In this document: one piece after another, positions 30,906 through 39,552 of the stretch
Layout of the letters: each line of letters opens with the position of its first letter
Numbering within the stretch: position 1 is the stretch's first letter
DNA from: Pseudomonas muyukensis
GTDB lineage: Bacteria; Pseudomonadota; Gammaproteobacteria; Pseudomonadales; Pseudomonadaceae
Length of the DNA stretch: 64,000 bases
Assembly: GCF_019139535.1 (NCBI RefSeq)
Contig: NZ_CP077073.1
Span: forward strand, 1,187,001-1,251,000
Direction of reading: 5' to 3'
Position numbers and translations under genes: made by a program
Notes under the pieces: model-generated
Seen by the model: the letters and a program-made list of their open reading frames with translations, nothing else
Told to the model about the DNA's origin: nothing
Databases searched by the model: none

Positions 30906-32438
30906 TCAATTGCGGTTGCCGAAGGTGGCCAGGGCGCGCTCGATGCATTGCGCGGTTTTACCGAAGGCCTGCACGCTGACATCGGCCAGGGGCTTGCCGG
31001 CCTGGTCGGCCACCGCCAGCATCAGCACCTGGTCGCCGACCGCCAGCGAGCGCAGCAGCAAGTGTTCGCCACGGAAGAAGGCGCGCAGCGGCGCCGGCAG
31101 CAAGGCGCTGAACTGGGCATGGTTGTCTGGCGTCAGGCGCAGCTGGCCGGCCTTGCTCATCAGTTTTTGCAGCAGTTTGTGCTGTGGCAGCGACAGCGCC
31201 ATGGCCGCGGCCTCTTTCGGCAGGCCGGCCGTTTGCTGCACGCGCAGGTAGTCGCTGGCCTTGTCCAGGCTCAACAGCATCACCCGTTGCATGCCGCAGG
31301 CCAGCAAGGCATCGCGGGCCTGGGTGGCCAGGTGCACGCCGTTGCTGAATGGGCTGGGCTGGGCCAGCAAGGTCTGGCACAGCGCGCGCCAGCGGCCGAG
31401 GTCCTCGGTGCTGGGCGGTGGTGGCGTGAGCATGTCCGGGTGCGGACGGCGCTGGTGCCAAGGCCAGATCAGTGCCTCGGCCGGGTGGAACAGGGCATGG
31501 CGGGCATGGTGGCGGGCACTCGCCGCGGCTTGCTGGTGCACCTGCTGCTGGACGTCGTCCAGGCTGGTTTGCAGGTACAGCGCGGTGAGCAGCTGCCAGC
31601 GCAGCAGGTGCGGGTTGTCCCAGCCAACCTGGGCGGCCAGGGCCAGGCCGTTGGCCAGCAGCACGGTGTTCGGCGGCTGGTTGAACCAGCGGCGCAGGGC
31701 CGGCTCTTCATCCAGGCGCTGCTGCTGTGCCAGTGGCTCCTGTTCGCGGGCGATGGCCAGCACCTGGGCCAGTTGCTCGCGCTCTTCGAGCAGCAGGCGA
31801 TAGCCCTGGATGACCCACTCGGGCAGGCGCCAGTGTTCGGCCAGGCTGCGGCACAGCAGCATCAGGCGCACCCCGAACAGCTCCTGCTCGACCACGGCGG
31901 CGTCCTCGCCCTTGTGGATGACCCGCAGTTCCCAGGTGTCGAGCAGCTTGGGGTAGGCCAGGGCCAGCGGCCACATCGGCGAAAGGAACAGCAGGCTGCC
32001 CCAGTGGATCTCCTGCCACAGCCGCGCCAGGCGGCTGGCGAACAGACCATTGGCCTGCTGCGTGGCGTGCTGGCTGATCAACAGGAACTGGCGCAACACC
32101 GGCGGAATATCATCGCCCGGCAGCGCCGGCAGGCGCGCCAGCAACTGGCTGGTGCGGGCCAGGCCAAGGCGGTTGAGGGCGATTTCCAGGCTTTCGGCGG
32201 GCTCGGCCTGGCTGGCATTGGCCGAATGGTTGGCCTCGCGCATCACGCACAGCACCAGCGCGGGGCTGTCCTGCATCAGTTCGGCAATGTCGCGCAGGGA
32301 TCGACGGCTGTCGTTGATGGCCTGCAGAACACGGTCGTGGCTGTCTTTGGGCACGGGTACTCGAATCCCGTCGAGCAGCTTTACCCAGGCCTCTAGACTC
32401 GACGGAACCTGACTTGGCACCTTGGTTTCAATTGGCAT
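30906..32438 (-). CDS. HDOD domain-containing protein
   Basis: A 510-residue cytoplasmic protein whose N-terminal third (about residues 15-220) is an HDOD domain, beginning IRVPVPKDSHDRVLQAINDSRRSLRDIAELMQ, a helical fold related to HD hydrolases but lacking the HD metal pair. The C-terminal part has no motif I recognise, though its last 170 residues could be a GAF-like sensor region. HDOD proteins often act in signalling linked to cyclic di-GMP or motility, and this gene is divergent from motA. Role inferred only. Confidence 0.8.
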   Translation of the reverse strand: MPIETKVPSQVPSSLEAWVKLLDGIRVPVPKDSHDRVLQAINDSRRSLRDIAELMQDSPALVLCVMREANHSANASQAEPAESLEIALNRLGLARTSQLLARLPALPGDDIPPVLRQFLLISQHATQQANGLFASRLARLWQEIHWGSLLFLSPMWPLALAYPKLLDTWELRVIHKGEDAAVVEQELFGVRLMLLCRSLAEHWRLPEWVIQGYRLLLEEREQLAQVLAIAREQEPLAQQQRLDEEPALRRWFNQPPNTVLLANGLALAAQVGWDNPHLLRWQLLTALYLQTSLDDVQQQVHQQAAASARHHARHALFHPAEALIWPWHQRRPHPDMLTPPPPSTEDLGRWRALCQTLLAQPSPFSNGVHLATQARDALLACGMQRVMLLSLDKASDYLRVQQTAGLPKEAAAMALSLPQHKLLQKLMSKAGQLRLTPDNHAQFSALLPAPLRAFFRGEHLLLRSLAVGDQVLMLAVADQAGKPLADVSVQAFGKTAQCIERALATFGNRN

Positions 32439-32568
32439 ATTGACATCAGTCCGAACTGGCTTTTCGCAATGAGTGGCTATAGTCTGGCGCAGTTCTGCCG
32501 ATAAGTAGAAGAAGAGTTTTCAAGCTTCCGTTCCCCATCCTGACCACGACAGCAAGTGCTTCCAACTT

Positions 32569-33420
32569 ATGGCTAAAATTATCGGCATCATCGTCGTATT
32601 CGCGAGCGTGCTCGGCGGCTACGTGCTTTCCCACGGCAAGATCGCGGCCCTGATCCAACCGTTCGAGGTGCTGATCATCGGCGGCGCGGCCTTTGGTGCG
32701 TTCCTCCAGGCCAACCCTGGTTACATGACCATGCATGTGATCAAGAAGTCGCTGAAGATGTTCGGCACCCGTTTCACCCACACCTTCTACCTGGAAGTGC
32801 TGGGCCTGGTGTACGAGATCCTCAACAAGAGCCGTCGTGAAGGCATGATGGCCATCGAGGGCGACATCGAGGACGCGGCGGCCAGCCCGATCTTCGCCAA
32901 GTACCCCGCAGTGCTCGGCGACGAGCGCATGACCGCGTTCATCTGCGACTACCTGCGCATCATGTCCACCGGCAACATGGCGCCCCACGAGCTCGAAGGC
33001 TTGTTCGACATGGAGCTGCTGAGCATGAAGGAAGAGCTCGAGCACCCGTCGCACGCGGTCACCGGCATCGCCGACGGCATGCCCGGCTTCGGTATCGTCG
33101 CGGCGGTACTGGGCATCGTGGTGACCATGGCCTCGCTGGGGGACGGCGACCAGAAGTCCATCGGCCTGCACGTGGGTGCGGCGCTGGTCGGTACCTTCTT
33201 CGGTATTCTTGCCGCCTACGGCTTCTTCGGCCCGCTGGCCAACGCCCTGCGCCACGACGCCAAGGAAGAGCTGAACGTCTACGAGGCGATCAAGGCCTCG
33301 CTGGTGGCTTCGGCCTCTGGCATGCCGCCATCGCTGGCCGTGGAATTCGGGCGCAAGGTGCTGTTCCCGGCGCACCGTCCGAGCTTCGCCGAGCTGGAAC
33401 AAGCAGTACGCGGTCGCTAA
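32569..33420 (+). CDS. motA: Flagellar motor stator protein MotA
   Basis: A 283-residue stator subunit with four membrane helices that, with MotB, conducts protons to drive flagellar rotation. The N-terminal helix IIGIIVVFASVLGGYVLS and the pair around GMPGFGIVAAVLGIVVTMASL and GTFFGILAAYGFFGPLANAL are clear; the cytoplasmic loop contains charged residues for the rotor contact. Three bases separate it from motB. Length matches the family. Confidence 0.96.
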   Translation: MAKIIGIIVVFASVLGGYVLSHGKIAALIQPFEVLIIGGAAFGAFLQANPGYMTMHVIKKSLKMFGTRFTHTFYLEVLGLVYEILNKSRREGMMAIEGDIEDAAASPIFAKYPAVLGDERMTAFICDYLRIMSTGNMAPHELEGLFDMELLSMKEELEHPSHAVTGIADGMPGFGIVAAVLGIVVTMASLGDGDQKSIGLHVGAALVGTFFGILAAYGFFGPLANALRHDAKEELNVYEAIKASLVASASGMPPSLAVEFGRKVLFPAHRPSFAELEQAVRGR

Positions 33421-33423
33421 GCC

Positions 33424-34434
33424 ATGGAGAACAATCAGCCCATCATCGTCAAGCGCGTCAAGCGCTTTGGCGACGGCCACCACGGCGGGGCCTGGAAGAT
33501 CGCCTTCGCCGACTTCGCCACGGCGATGATGGCGTTCTTCCTCGTGCTGTGGCTGCTGTCCACCGCCACGCCCGAGCAGAAGATCGCCATCGCCGGCTAC
33601 TTCAAGGACCCGATCGGTTTCTCCGAGAGCGGCACGCCGTACATCATCGACCTGGGCGGCACGCCGCAGCTGGCGCCGGAAAAGACCATCAACCCGGAAG
33701 AGAAGTCCGAGCCGACGCCTGATACCAGCCTGCAGCTGGACAAGGACAAGGTCGAGACCCTGGCCGAGCAGGTCGAGCGCGAACGCCTGGAGCTGTTGCT
33801 GCAAGAATTGCAGAACAAGGTCGAGGAAAACCCGCAGCTGCAGAAGTTCAAGGACCAGATCCTGTTCGAGATCACCCAGGACGGCCTGCGCATCCAGATC
33901 ATGGATGCCGAGAACCGGCCGATGTTCGACCTGGGCAGCGCGCGCCTGCAGCCGTACTTCGAGGACATCCTGCTGGCGATGGCCGACACCATCAAGGCGG
34001 TGCCGAACAAGATCAGCATCAGTGGCCATACCGACGCCAAGCCGTATTCCGGCACGGGCGACTTCGGCAACTGGGAGCTGTCGGCCAACCGCGCCAACGC
34101 TGCCCGTCGGGCACTGGTAGCCGGTGGCTATCCGGACGAGCAGGTGGCGCGGGTGGTCGGTTATGCGTCGTCGTCGCTGTTCGATCGGGCCAACCCGTTC
34201 AACCCGGTCAACCGGCGCATCGATATCATCGTCCTGACCAAGAAGGCCCAGCGCGATATCGAGGGCGAGCAAGGCGCGCCAGAGAAGACCCCGCCGGCCG
34301 ATGCCGCGCCGCCTGCCGGCGCTGCAACCGCGCCAGGGGCGGGGGATGCGCCGATGCAGCCGCGCGAGCTGCGCCAGAAGCTGAACATCTTCGAGGAGGG
34401 TGTGTTGAAGATGGACGAGGCCAAGGACCAGTAA
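33424..34434 (+). CDS. motB: Flagellar motor protein MotB
   Basis: A 336-residue stator subunit. A single membrane helix carries the proton-binding aspartate D30 (AFADFATAMMAFFLVLWLLS). A periplasmic linker and plug follow, then an OmpA-like peptidoglycan-binding domain with ISGHTDAKPY and ELSANRANAARRAL. The C-terminus has an Ala/Pro-rich tail. It is directly downstream of motA. Pseudomonads usually also carry motCD elsewhere; this pair reads as the AB type by domain layout. Confidence 0.95.
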   Translation: MENNQPIIVKRVKRFGDGHHGGAWKIAFADFATAMMAFFLVLWLLSTATPEQKIAIAGYFKDPIGFSESGTPYIIDLGGTPQLAPEKTINPEEKSEPTPDTSLQLDKDKVETLAEQVERERLELLLQELQNKVEENPQLQKFKDQILFEITQDGLRIQIMDAENRPMFDLGSARLQPYFEDILLAMADTIKAVPNKISISGHTDAKPYSGTGDFGNWELSANRANAARRALVAGGYPDEQVARVVGYASSSLFDRANPFNPVNRRIDIIVLTKKAQRDIEGEQGAPEKTPPADAAPPAGAATAPGAGDAPMQPRELRQKLNIFEEGVLKMDEAKDQ

Positions 34435-34439
34435 GGACG

Positions 34440-34530
34440 CCGTAGGCGCGAGCTTTGCTGGCGCATCCAGGCGACGCGCTGGATGGCACCGGCTGTGCCG
34501 GTGTTCGCCGGCAAGGCCGGCTCCTGCGGG
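34440..34530. repeat. REP-type palindromes after motB
   Basis: The 42 bases at 34484-34525 are identical to 4261-4302 near hldE and contain two nested hairpins (GGCACCGGCTGTGCC and GCCGGCAAGGCCGGC). They lie between the convergent motB and the TIR-like gene. Confidence 0.75.
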
Positions 34531-34537
34531 AGCCACA

Positions 34538-35017
34538 CTAGAATCCGCGCCTGATCTTGGCCTTGAGGTCGGCATGGAAGAAGTCGGCATTGTCGCGGTC
34601 CGCGGCACTGCCTCGCGGCAGCGCTGCTTGCATCCCCCGGCCGAATGTCTGCTCGTCGTGGTAGGCCCAGACGAACAGGTCGATATGCCCGCGATCGCGC
34701 ATGACCGGCCATTTGCCCAGGCGTTCAGGCACTTCCCCCGGGCTGCCCAGATAGAAGCTCACCCGCCGGCCGGTCATCGCGGCTGCGCCCAGCAGCCAAG
34801 CCGTCCACCAGCCTTCCTGGTCGCCTGCGGCCAGCACCCCGACCCAATGCGTGGCATCGGCCATCTGCTGGCAAAAGCCGCCATGCAGGTCGTCGAAGGT
34901 CTGCCCTTGGCTGTCGAACAGCACCAGTTGCGTGGGGATGCCTTCGAGCAGCAGGCGTTCGTTGAGAATGAAGGCGTCGAGCCGCTCTGCGTGGCGATAG
35001 CTGATGAAGACCGGCAT
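34538..35017 (-). CDS. TIR-like domain protein, probably lacking the catalytic glutamate
   Basis: A 159-residue soluble protein starting at ATG 35017 with AAGGAGG nine bases upstream. The N-terminus FISYRHAERLDAFILNERLL resembles the first strand and helix of TIR folds, followed by LVLFD and an ATHWVGVLAAG strand. In NAD-cleaving TIR domains a Trp-x3-Glu signature follows; here the corresponding segment is GWWTAWLLGAAA (69-80) with no Glu, so NADase activity is doubtful. It is a single-domain protein with no linked defence effector. It lies between motB and rsgA. Fold assignment is by pattern only. Confidence 0.65.
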   Translation of the reverse strand: MPVFISYRHAERLDAFILNERLLLEGIPTQLVLFDSQGQTFDDLHGGFCQQMADATHWVGVLAAGDQEGWWTAWLLGAAAMTGRRVSFYLGSPGEVPERLGKWPVMRDRGHIDLFVWAYHDEQTFGRGMQAALPRGSAADRDNADFFHADLKAKIRRGF

Positions 35018-35147
35018 TGGCGTTGCCCTCCTTGATCCAGGCCGACAAGCCATGACCATCGAGGAAAGCCAGGAGCAGGACAATAGGTGTCGGCAAAACC
35101 GGAGCGGTCTTACACCGCTCGGTAATGCATCCTACATTTGGGCGGGG

Positions 35148-36179
35148 TTAGTAGCTGTCTTCCGGCAGGCTGGCGATGATCGAGCGATAGCTGTTCATGC
35201 GTTGCTGCGTGACGCTGCCGTCCTCGAGGGCCTTCAACAGCGCGCAGCCCGGCTCGCGGTCGTGCTTGCAGTCGCGGAAGCGGCAGTTGCCGATGAGCTC
35301 GCGGAACTCGATGAAGCCATCTTCGACGTCATCGCGGCTGACGTGGCCGAGGCCGAACTCGCGGATGCCCGGCGAGTCGATCAGGTCGCCACCGTTGGGG
35401 AAGTGGTACAGGCGCGCGGTGGTGGTGGTGTGGGTACCCTGGCCGGACCACTCCGAGAGGTCGCCGACCCGGGTGCCGGCCTCGGGCAGCAGGCTGTTGA
35501 CCAGCGACGACTTGCCCACGCCCGATTGCCCGACGAACACGCTGATATGGCCGTCGAGCGTCTGTTGCAGGCGTTGCATGCCGTCGCCCTGGTGCGCCGA
35601 GACCTCCAGCAGCGGATAGCCCAGGCCACGGTAGACCTCGAGCATGGCATGCAGGGTCGGGCCGTTGTCGGCGTCGATCAGGTCGGCCTTGTTCAGCAGC
35701 AGCAGCGGGCGGATGCCGGCATGTTCGGCGGCCACTAGGTAGCGGTCGATCAGGTTGGGGTGCGGCTCGGGGGCCGGGGCGAAGACGATGACGATCAGGT
35801 CGACGTTGGCCGCCACCGGCTTGAGCTGCCCATGGTTGTTCGGCCGGCACAGCTCGGTGCTGCGTGGCATTTGCGCGACGATCACGCCGATGCCCTGGTT
35901 GCCGGCGCGCCAGACCACGCGGTCGCCGGTGACCAGCGCCGGCAGGTTGGCCCGCAGGTGGCAGCGGAAGACCTGGCCGGCGGCTTCGCCGTCCTGGGCC
36001 TCGACCTCGACCTGCACACCGAAGTGGGCGATCACCAGGCCCAGTTGCTCTGGGCCCAGGTCGCCGCCTTCCAGCTCTTGCAGCACGTGCTGCTCGCGTT
36101 TGGCGGCGCGGGCGGCGCGTTCGCCCTGGATCTTTTCGATGCGCCAGTTCTGGCGGCGGTTGAGCTGGCGTTTGGCCAT
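35148..36179 (-). CDS. rsgA: Ribosome small subunit-dependent GTPase A
   Basis: A 343-residue circularly permuted GTPase that helps mature the 30S subunit. An N-terminal OB domain precedes the permuted G domain: G4 LLNKADLI, then G1 [15 protein letters not shown], then G3 DSPGIREF. The C-terminal zinc finger residues are in [14 protein letters not shown]. The N-terminal [16 protein letters not shown] is basic, as in relatives. It is divergent from orn, its usual neighbour. Confidence 0.96.
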   Translation of the reverse strand: MAKRQLNRRQNWRIEKIQGERAARAAKREQHVLQELEGGDLGPEQLGLVIAHFGVQVEVEAQDGEAAGQVFRCHLRANLPALVTGDRVVWRAGNQGIGVIVAQMPRSTELCRPNNHGQLKPVAANVDLIVIVFAPAPEPHPNLIDRYLVAAEHAGIRPLLLLNKADLIDADNGPTLHAMLEVYRGLGYPLLEVSAHQGDGMQRLQQTLDGHISVFVGQSGVGKSSLVNSLLPEAGTRVGDLSEWSGQGTHTTTTARLYHFPNGGDLIDSPGIREFGLGHVSRDDVEDGFIEFRELIGNCRFRDCKHDREPGCALLKALEDGSVTQQRMNSYRSIIASLPEDSY

Positions 36180-36287
36180 GAAGGTTCCGTGTTGGCGGGG
36201 CAGAAAGAAAACGGCGGCAGTTTAGCACGCTACGCCCATGAGCCGCCTGGCTAGGCTAATATGACGGGCTATTCGAGGAGCACCTGC

Positions 36288-36830
36288 ATGCACAACCCAC
36301 AGAACCTGATCTGGATCGATCTGGAAATGACCGGCCTGGATCCGGACAGCGACGTCATCATCGAGATGGCCACCATCGTCACCGACAGCGAGTTGAACAC
36401 CCTGGCCGAAGGCCCGGTGATCGCCATCCACCACAGTGATGAAGTGCTGGCGCGCATGGACGAGTGGAACACCCGCACCCATGGCGCCTCGGGCCTGACC
36501 CAGCGTGTGCGCGAGAGCAAGGTGAGCATGGCCGAGGCCGAGGCGCAGACCATTGCCTTCCTCGAGCAGTGGGTACCGAAGGGCAAGTCGCCGATCTGCG
36601 GCAACAGTATCTGCCAGGATCGTCGTTTCCTTTACCGGCACATGCGCGCGCTGGAAAACTATTTCCACTACCGCAACCTGGATGTCTCCACGCTCAAGGA
36701 GCTGGCTGCGCGCTGGGCGCCGGAGGTGCGTGACAGCTTCAAGAAGGGTGGTACCCACCTGGCGCTGGACGATATCCGCGAGTCCATTGCCGAGCTGCGT
36801 CACTACCGTGAGCATTTCATCAAGGTCTGA
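36288..36830 (+). CDS. orn: Oligoribonuclease
   Basis: A 180-residue DEDDh exonuclease that degrades very short RNAs, including pGpG from cyclic di-GMP turnover. D11 and E13 ([12 protein letters not shown]) are the first acidic pair, and the C-terminal [13 protein letters not shown] holds the catalytic His and last Asp. ATG 36288 follows CGAGGAG; an upstream in-frame ATG at 36261 has none. It is divergent from rsgA and followed by a palindromic hairpin. Confidence 0.97.
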   Translation: MHNPQNLIWIDLEMTGLDPDSDVIIEMATIVTDSELNTLAEGPVIAIHHSDEVLARMDEWNTRTHGASGLTQRVRESKVSMAEAEAQTIAFLEQWVPKGKSPICGNSICQDRRFLYRHMRALENYFHYRNLDVSTLKELAARWAPEVRDSFKKGGTHLALDDIRESIAELRHYREHFIKV

Positions 36831-36839
36831 CCTTGCCGG

Positions 36840-36868
36840 GCGCCGACGATCGTCGGCGCGCCCCCTTT
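36840..36868 (+). terminator. Probable terminator after orn
   Basis: A perfect 20-base palindrome (GCGCCGACGA with its complement, 36840-36859) is followed by GCCCCC and a run of four T. The weak T-run makes it a moderate candidate. Confidence 0.6.
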
Positions 36869-36922
36869 TGGTGCCGCGCCTGACTGGGTAGACTGCGCGC
36901 CTTTCCTGCTCGGGGCCGCACC

Positions 36923-37534
36923 ATGTTGTTGATGCTCTACCTCATCGCCATCACCGCTGAAGCCATGACCGGCGCGTTGTCTGCCGGCCGACGGGGCATG
37001 GACTGGTTCGGCGTGGTGCTGATCGCCTGCGTTACCGCGCTGGGCGGCGGCTCAGTGCGCGACGTGCTGCTGGGGCATTATCCGCTGACCTGGGTGAAGC
37101 ACCCTGAGTACCTGGTGCTGACCAGTTTTGCCGCGCTGTTGACGATCTTCATTGCGCCCTTGATGCGCCATCTGCGCTCGCTGTTCCTGGTGCTCGATGC
37201 CCTGGGGTTGGTGGCGTTTACCTTGATCGGCTGCATGACGGCGCTGGAGATGGGGCAGGGGTTCCTGGTGGCTTCGATCAGTGGGGTGATCACCGGGGTG
37301 TTTGGCGGGATCCTGCGGGATATCTTCTGTAACGACATTCCATTGGTGTTTCGGCGGGAGCTGTACGCCAGTGTGTCGTTCGCGGCTGCGTGGTTCTACC
37401 TGGGGTGCGTTTACTTCAAGGTGCCGGCGGAGCAGGCCATGCTCCTGACCTTGTTCGGTGGTTTTCTGGTTCGATTGTTGGCGATTCGGTTTCATTGGGA
37501 AATGCCGAAGTTTCATTACAACGATCAACAGTAA
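36923..37534 (+). CDS. TRIC-like / UPF0126 membrane protein
   Basis: A 203-residue inner-membrane protein with about seven hydrophobic segments arranged as an internal repeat, seen in the paired motifs GGGSVRDVLLG (about residues 38-48) and GGILRDIFC (about 126-134). This is the signature of the bacterial TRIC (trimeric intracellular cation channel) relatives. The C-terminus is short and hydrophilic. A transport role for cations is inferred from the family; no partner genes are adjacent. The gene-free region begins directly after it. Confidence 0.88.
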   Translation: MLLMLYLIAITAEAMTGALSAGRRGMDWFGVVLIACVTALGGGSVRDVLLGHYPLTWVKHPEYLVLTSFAALLTIFIAPLMRHLRSLFLVLDALGLVAFTLIGCMTALEMGQGFLVASISGVITGVFGGILRDIFCNDIPLVFRRELYASVSFAAAWFYLGCVYFKVPAEQAMLLTLFGGFLVRLLAIRFHWEMPKFHYNDQQ

Positions 37535-37565
37535 CCTCGGGCAATACGCTGAATTTTTCAGTTTC

Positions 37566-37596
37566 CCCGTAGGAGCCGGCTTGCCGGCGAGAGGTC
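37566..37596. repeat. Short REP-type palindrome
   Basis: CCGTAGGAGCCGGCTTGCCGGCGAGAGG, the same type as the paired elements at 54.0 kb, about 35 bases after the TRIC-like gene. Confidence 0.65.
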
Positions 37597-37693
37597 ATCA
37601 CTGTAGAAACGCGGCAGTCGTTTGATAACCACTCAAGGTTTTGCTCTTGCTCTTGCTCTGTTTTTTGATTTTGCTTCTACGCGCGCGATAGTT

Positions 37694-37963
37694 CAGGCGC
37701 CGCCAATTGCGACTTCAGGAGGCCGAGCGGAGTTCTTGCGTAGTGGGGCGACGGCCATGGATGGCCGTCGAGCGCTGCGCCCCAGGATGGGGCGTACAGC
37801 GCGGTACCCACGGGAGCAAGAACGGAGCGAGGGGACCCCGGAGCGAAGCGTAGGGGCCGGATGAATGGAGCGAGGATTTTTTGGTTCCTTTTTGATCCTT
37901 CAAAAAGGGACCCGCCGTAAGGGCGGAAAGGTGACTATGCGTCGCCATCGCCAATGAATGCGC
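37694..37963 (+). repeat. Structured element, copy 1 (about 270 bp, multi-hairpin)
   Basis: No convincing gene is present. Reading on the plus strand, the copy contains successive hairpins: 37750-37769 (GACGGCCAT stem), 37772-37802 (GCGCTG then CGCCCC stem), 37831-37839 (GGGGACCCC), 37883-37912 (13-bp stem with one G.T pair) and 37912-37926 (CCGCC/GGCGG around GTAAG). The second copy at 38071-38348 lies in inverse orientation and preserves these hairpins with paired base changes. It could be a structured RNA or a REP-like mobile element; function unknown. Confidence 0.8.
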
Positions 37964-37989
37964 GTATAACTTTCAAAACTCACGCTCTG

Positions 37990-38043
37990 AAAGTCAAAGT
38001 CAAAGTCAAAGTCAAAGTCAAAGTCAAAGTCAAAGTCAAAGTC
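37990..38043. repeat. Tandem hexanucleotide array (AAAGTC)9
   Basis: Nine perfect copies of AAAGTC occupy 54 bases in the spacer between the two inverted element copies. No reading frame with coding support crosses it. Such arrays are prone to length change. Confidence 0.95.
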
Positions 38044-38070
38044 GATCGGCGTGGGTATTCACAGAAGTAA

Positions 38071-38348
38071 GCGCATTCATTGGCTATATCGACGCTTAAT
38101 CACCTTTTCGCCCTTACGGCGAGTCACTTTTTGTCAAACGCGACAAAAAGTAACCAAAAAACGCTGCGCTCCATTCATCCGGCCCTACGCTCCGCTCCGG
38201 GTTCCCTCACTCCGGCCTTGCTCCCGGGAGGACCGCGCTGTAGGGCCCATCCTGGGCCCCAGCGCTTGACGGGCATCCATGCCCGTCACCTCCCTACGCA
38301 AGGCCTGCGTTCGGCCTCCTGAAGTCGCGAAGTTACGGGCGGCGCCTG
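38071..38348 (-). repeat. Structured element, copy 2 (inverted relative to copy 1)
   Basis: The reverse complement aligns with 37694-37963 almost throughout. Equivalent hairpins lie at 38268-38287, 38235-38265, 38123-38154 and 38108-38122. Differences from copy 1 repeatedly hit both sides of a stem (for example CGCCCC/GGGGCG becomes GGGCCC/GGGCCC), which keeps pairing. In the long stem both copies have G.T rather than A.C when copy 1 is read on plus and copy 2 on minus, hinting at the functional strand. Confidence 0.8.
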
Positions 38349-38398
38349 CACTGGCGCAGCTGACGCTAGCGGGATGTGGCGTTAACCTCTTGATCGAC

Positions 38399-38422
38399 AA
38401 AGCCAAAGCCAAAGCCAAAGCC
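38399..38422. repeat. Tandem hexanucleotide array (AAAGCC)4
   Basis: Four perfect AAAGCC units followed by a decayed fifth (AAAGCG), about 50 bases outside copy 2 of the structured element. A run of 13 G (38445-38457) then abuts the queG stop. Confidence 0.92.
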
Positions 38423-38457
38423 AAAGCGGCGGAGTGGGGTGGCTGCGGGGGGGGGGG

Positions 38458-39522
38458 TTAAAGGGCGTTGTGGCGGGCCAGCGCCCACTCTACATGCTCG
38501 CGTACCAGCACCGACGGATCATCCCGCCGCGTCTTCAGCGCCTCCACCACGGGAATGGTCGACGGCGCGTTGCCAAGCCCCACCGCAAGGTTGCGCAGGA
38601 ACCGTTCATACCCCGCCCGACGCAAGGGCGAGCCCTCGGTGCAGCCGAGAAAGCGCTTTTCATCCCACAGGAACAGCTCGGCCAGCTCGATATTGTCCAG
38701 CCCCCGGCGGGGAATGAAGTCATCTTCGGCAGTGGTCTTGGCGAAACGGTTCCACGGACAGACGATCTGGCAATCGTCGCAACCGAACACCCGGTTGCCG
38801 ATCAACGGCCGCAGCTCCAGTGGAATGGCACCGCGCAGCTCGATCGTCAGGTACGAGATGCAACGCCGCGCATCGAGCTGGTAAGGCCCGACAAAGGCCT
38901 GGGTCGGGCAGATGTCCAGGCACGCCTGGCAGCGGCCGCAGTGGTCGCTGCCCTGGATGCCATCGATCGGCAGCGGCAGGTCGACGAACAGCTCGGCAAG
39001 AAAGAAGTAGCTACCCGCCTTGCGGTTGAGCAACAACGTGTTCTTGCCGATCCAGCCAAGACCCGCCTCCTGCGCCAAGGCCTTCTCCAGCACCGGCGCG
39101 CTGTCGACGAAGGCACGGTAGCCGAACGGGCCGATGGCCTCCTGGATACGATCGGCGAAGTGCTGCACGCGCTTGCGCACCAGCTTGTGGTAGTCGCGGC
39201 CCAGGGCGTAGCGCGAGATATAGGCCTTCTCCGGCTGCGCCAGGCGCTGGGCCATCTGCGTGTCGCCAGGCAGGTAGTCCATGCGCAGCGAAATCACCCG
39301 CACAGTGCCCGGAATCAGCTCGGCCGGGCGCGAACGCTTGGTGCCATGGTCACCCATGTACTCCATTTCGCCGTTGTAGCCAGCCGCCAGCCAACGCTGC
39401 AGGTGCTGTTCGTGCTCGCCAAGCTCGACGCCGGCAATGCCGACATGGGCAAAACCGAGTTCGCGGCCCCAATCCTTGATCGATTGGGCCAGTGTGGCGA
39501 TATCTGGGAGGTCGGCGGACAT
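38458..39522 (-). CDS. queG: Epoxyqueuosine reductase QueG
   Basis: A 354-residue cobalamin-dependent iron-sulfur enzyme for the last step of queuosine synthesis in tRNA. Two ferredoxin-type clusters are visible (CGRCQACLDICP and the later CDDCQIVCPWN), with GWIGKNTLLL before them and a HEAT-like C-terminal tail. ATG 39522 gives MSADLPDIATL; longer frames overlap the divergent gene. Its stop codon is directly preceded, on the plus strand, by a 13-G run. Confidence 0.95.
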   Translation of the reverse strand: MSADLPDIATLAQSIKDWGRELGFAHVGIAGVELGEHEQHLQRWLAAGYNGEMEYMGDHGTKRSRPAELIPGTVRVISLRMDYLPGDTQMAQRLAQPEKAYISRYALGRDYHKLVRKRVQHFADRIQEAIGPFGYRAFVDSAPVLEKALAQEAGLGWIGKNTLLLNRKAGSYFFLAELFVDLPLPIDGIQGSDHCGRCQACLDICPTQAFVGPYQLDARRCISYLTIELRGAIPLELRPLIGNRVFGCDDCQIVCPWNRFAKTTAEDDFIPRRGLDNIELAELFLWDEKRFLGCTEGSPLRRAGYERFLRNLAVGLGNAPSTIPVVEALKTRRDDPSVLVREHVEWALARHNAL

Positions 39523-39552
39523 GGATGTGCAGGCATTACAGGCGGAGGTGCG

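Noticed and set aside
32440..32483. TTGACA and TATAGT before motA as one sigma-70 promoter
   Set aside because: The two boxes are 32 bases apart, far beyond normal spacing, and no sigma-28 pattern was convincing.
34538..35017. TIR-like gene as part of an anti-phage system
   Set aside because: There is no linked effector, sensor, nuclease or membrane partner, and the neighbours are core motility and ribosome-assembly genes, so a defence system is not supported.
37622..38461. Short open frames within the gene-free region
   Set aside because: They lie in the inverted structured elements and hexamer arrays, lack ribosome sites, and the differences between the two copies keep stems rather than reading frames.
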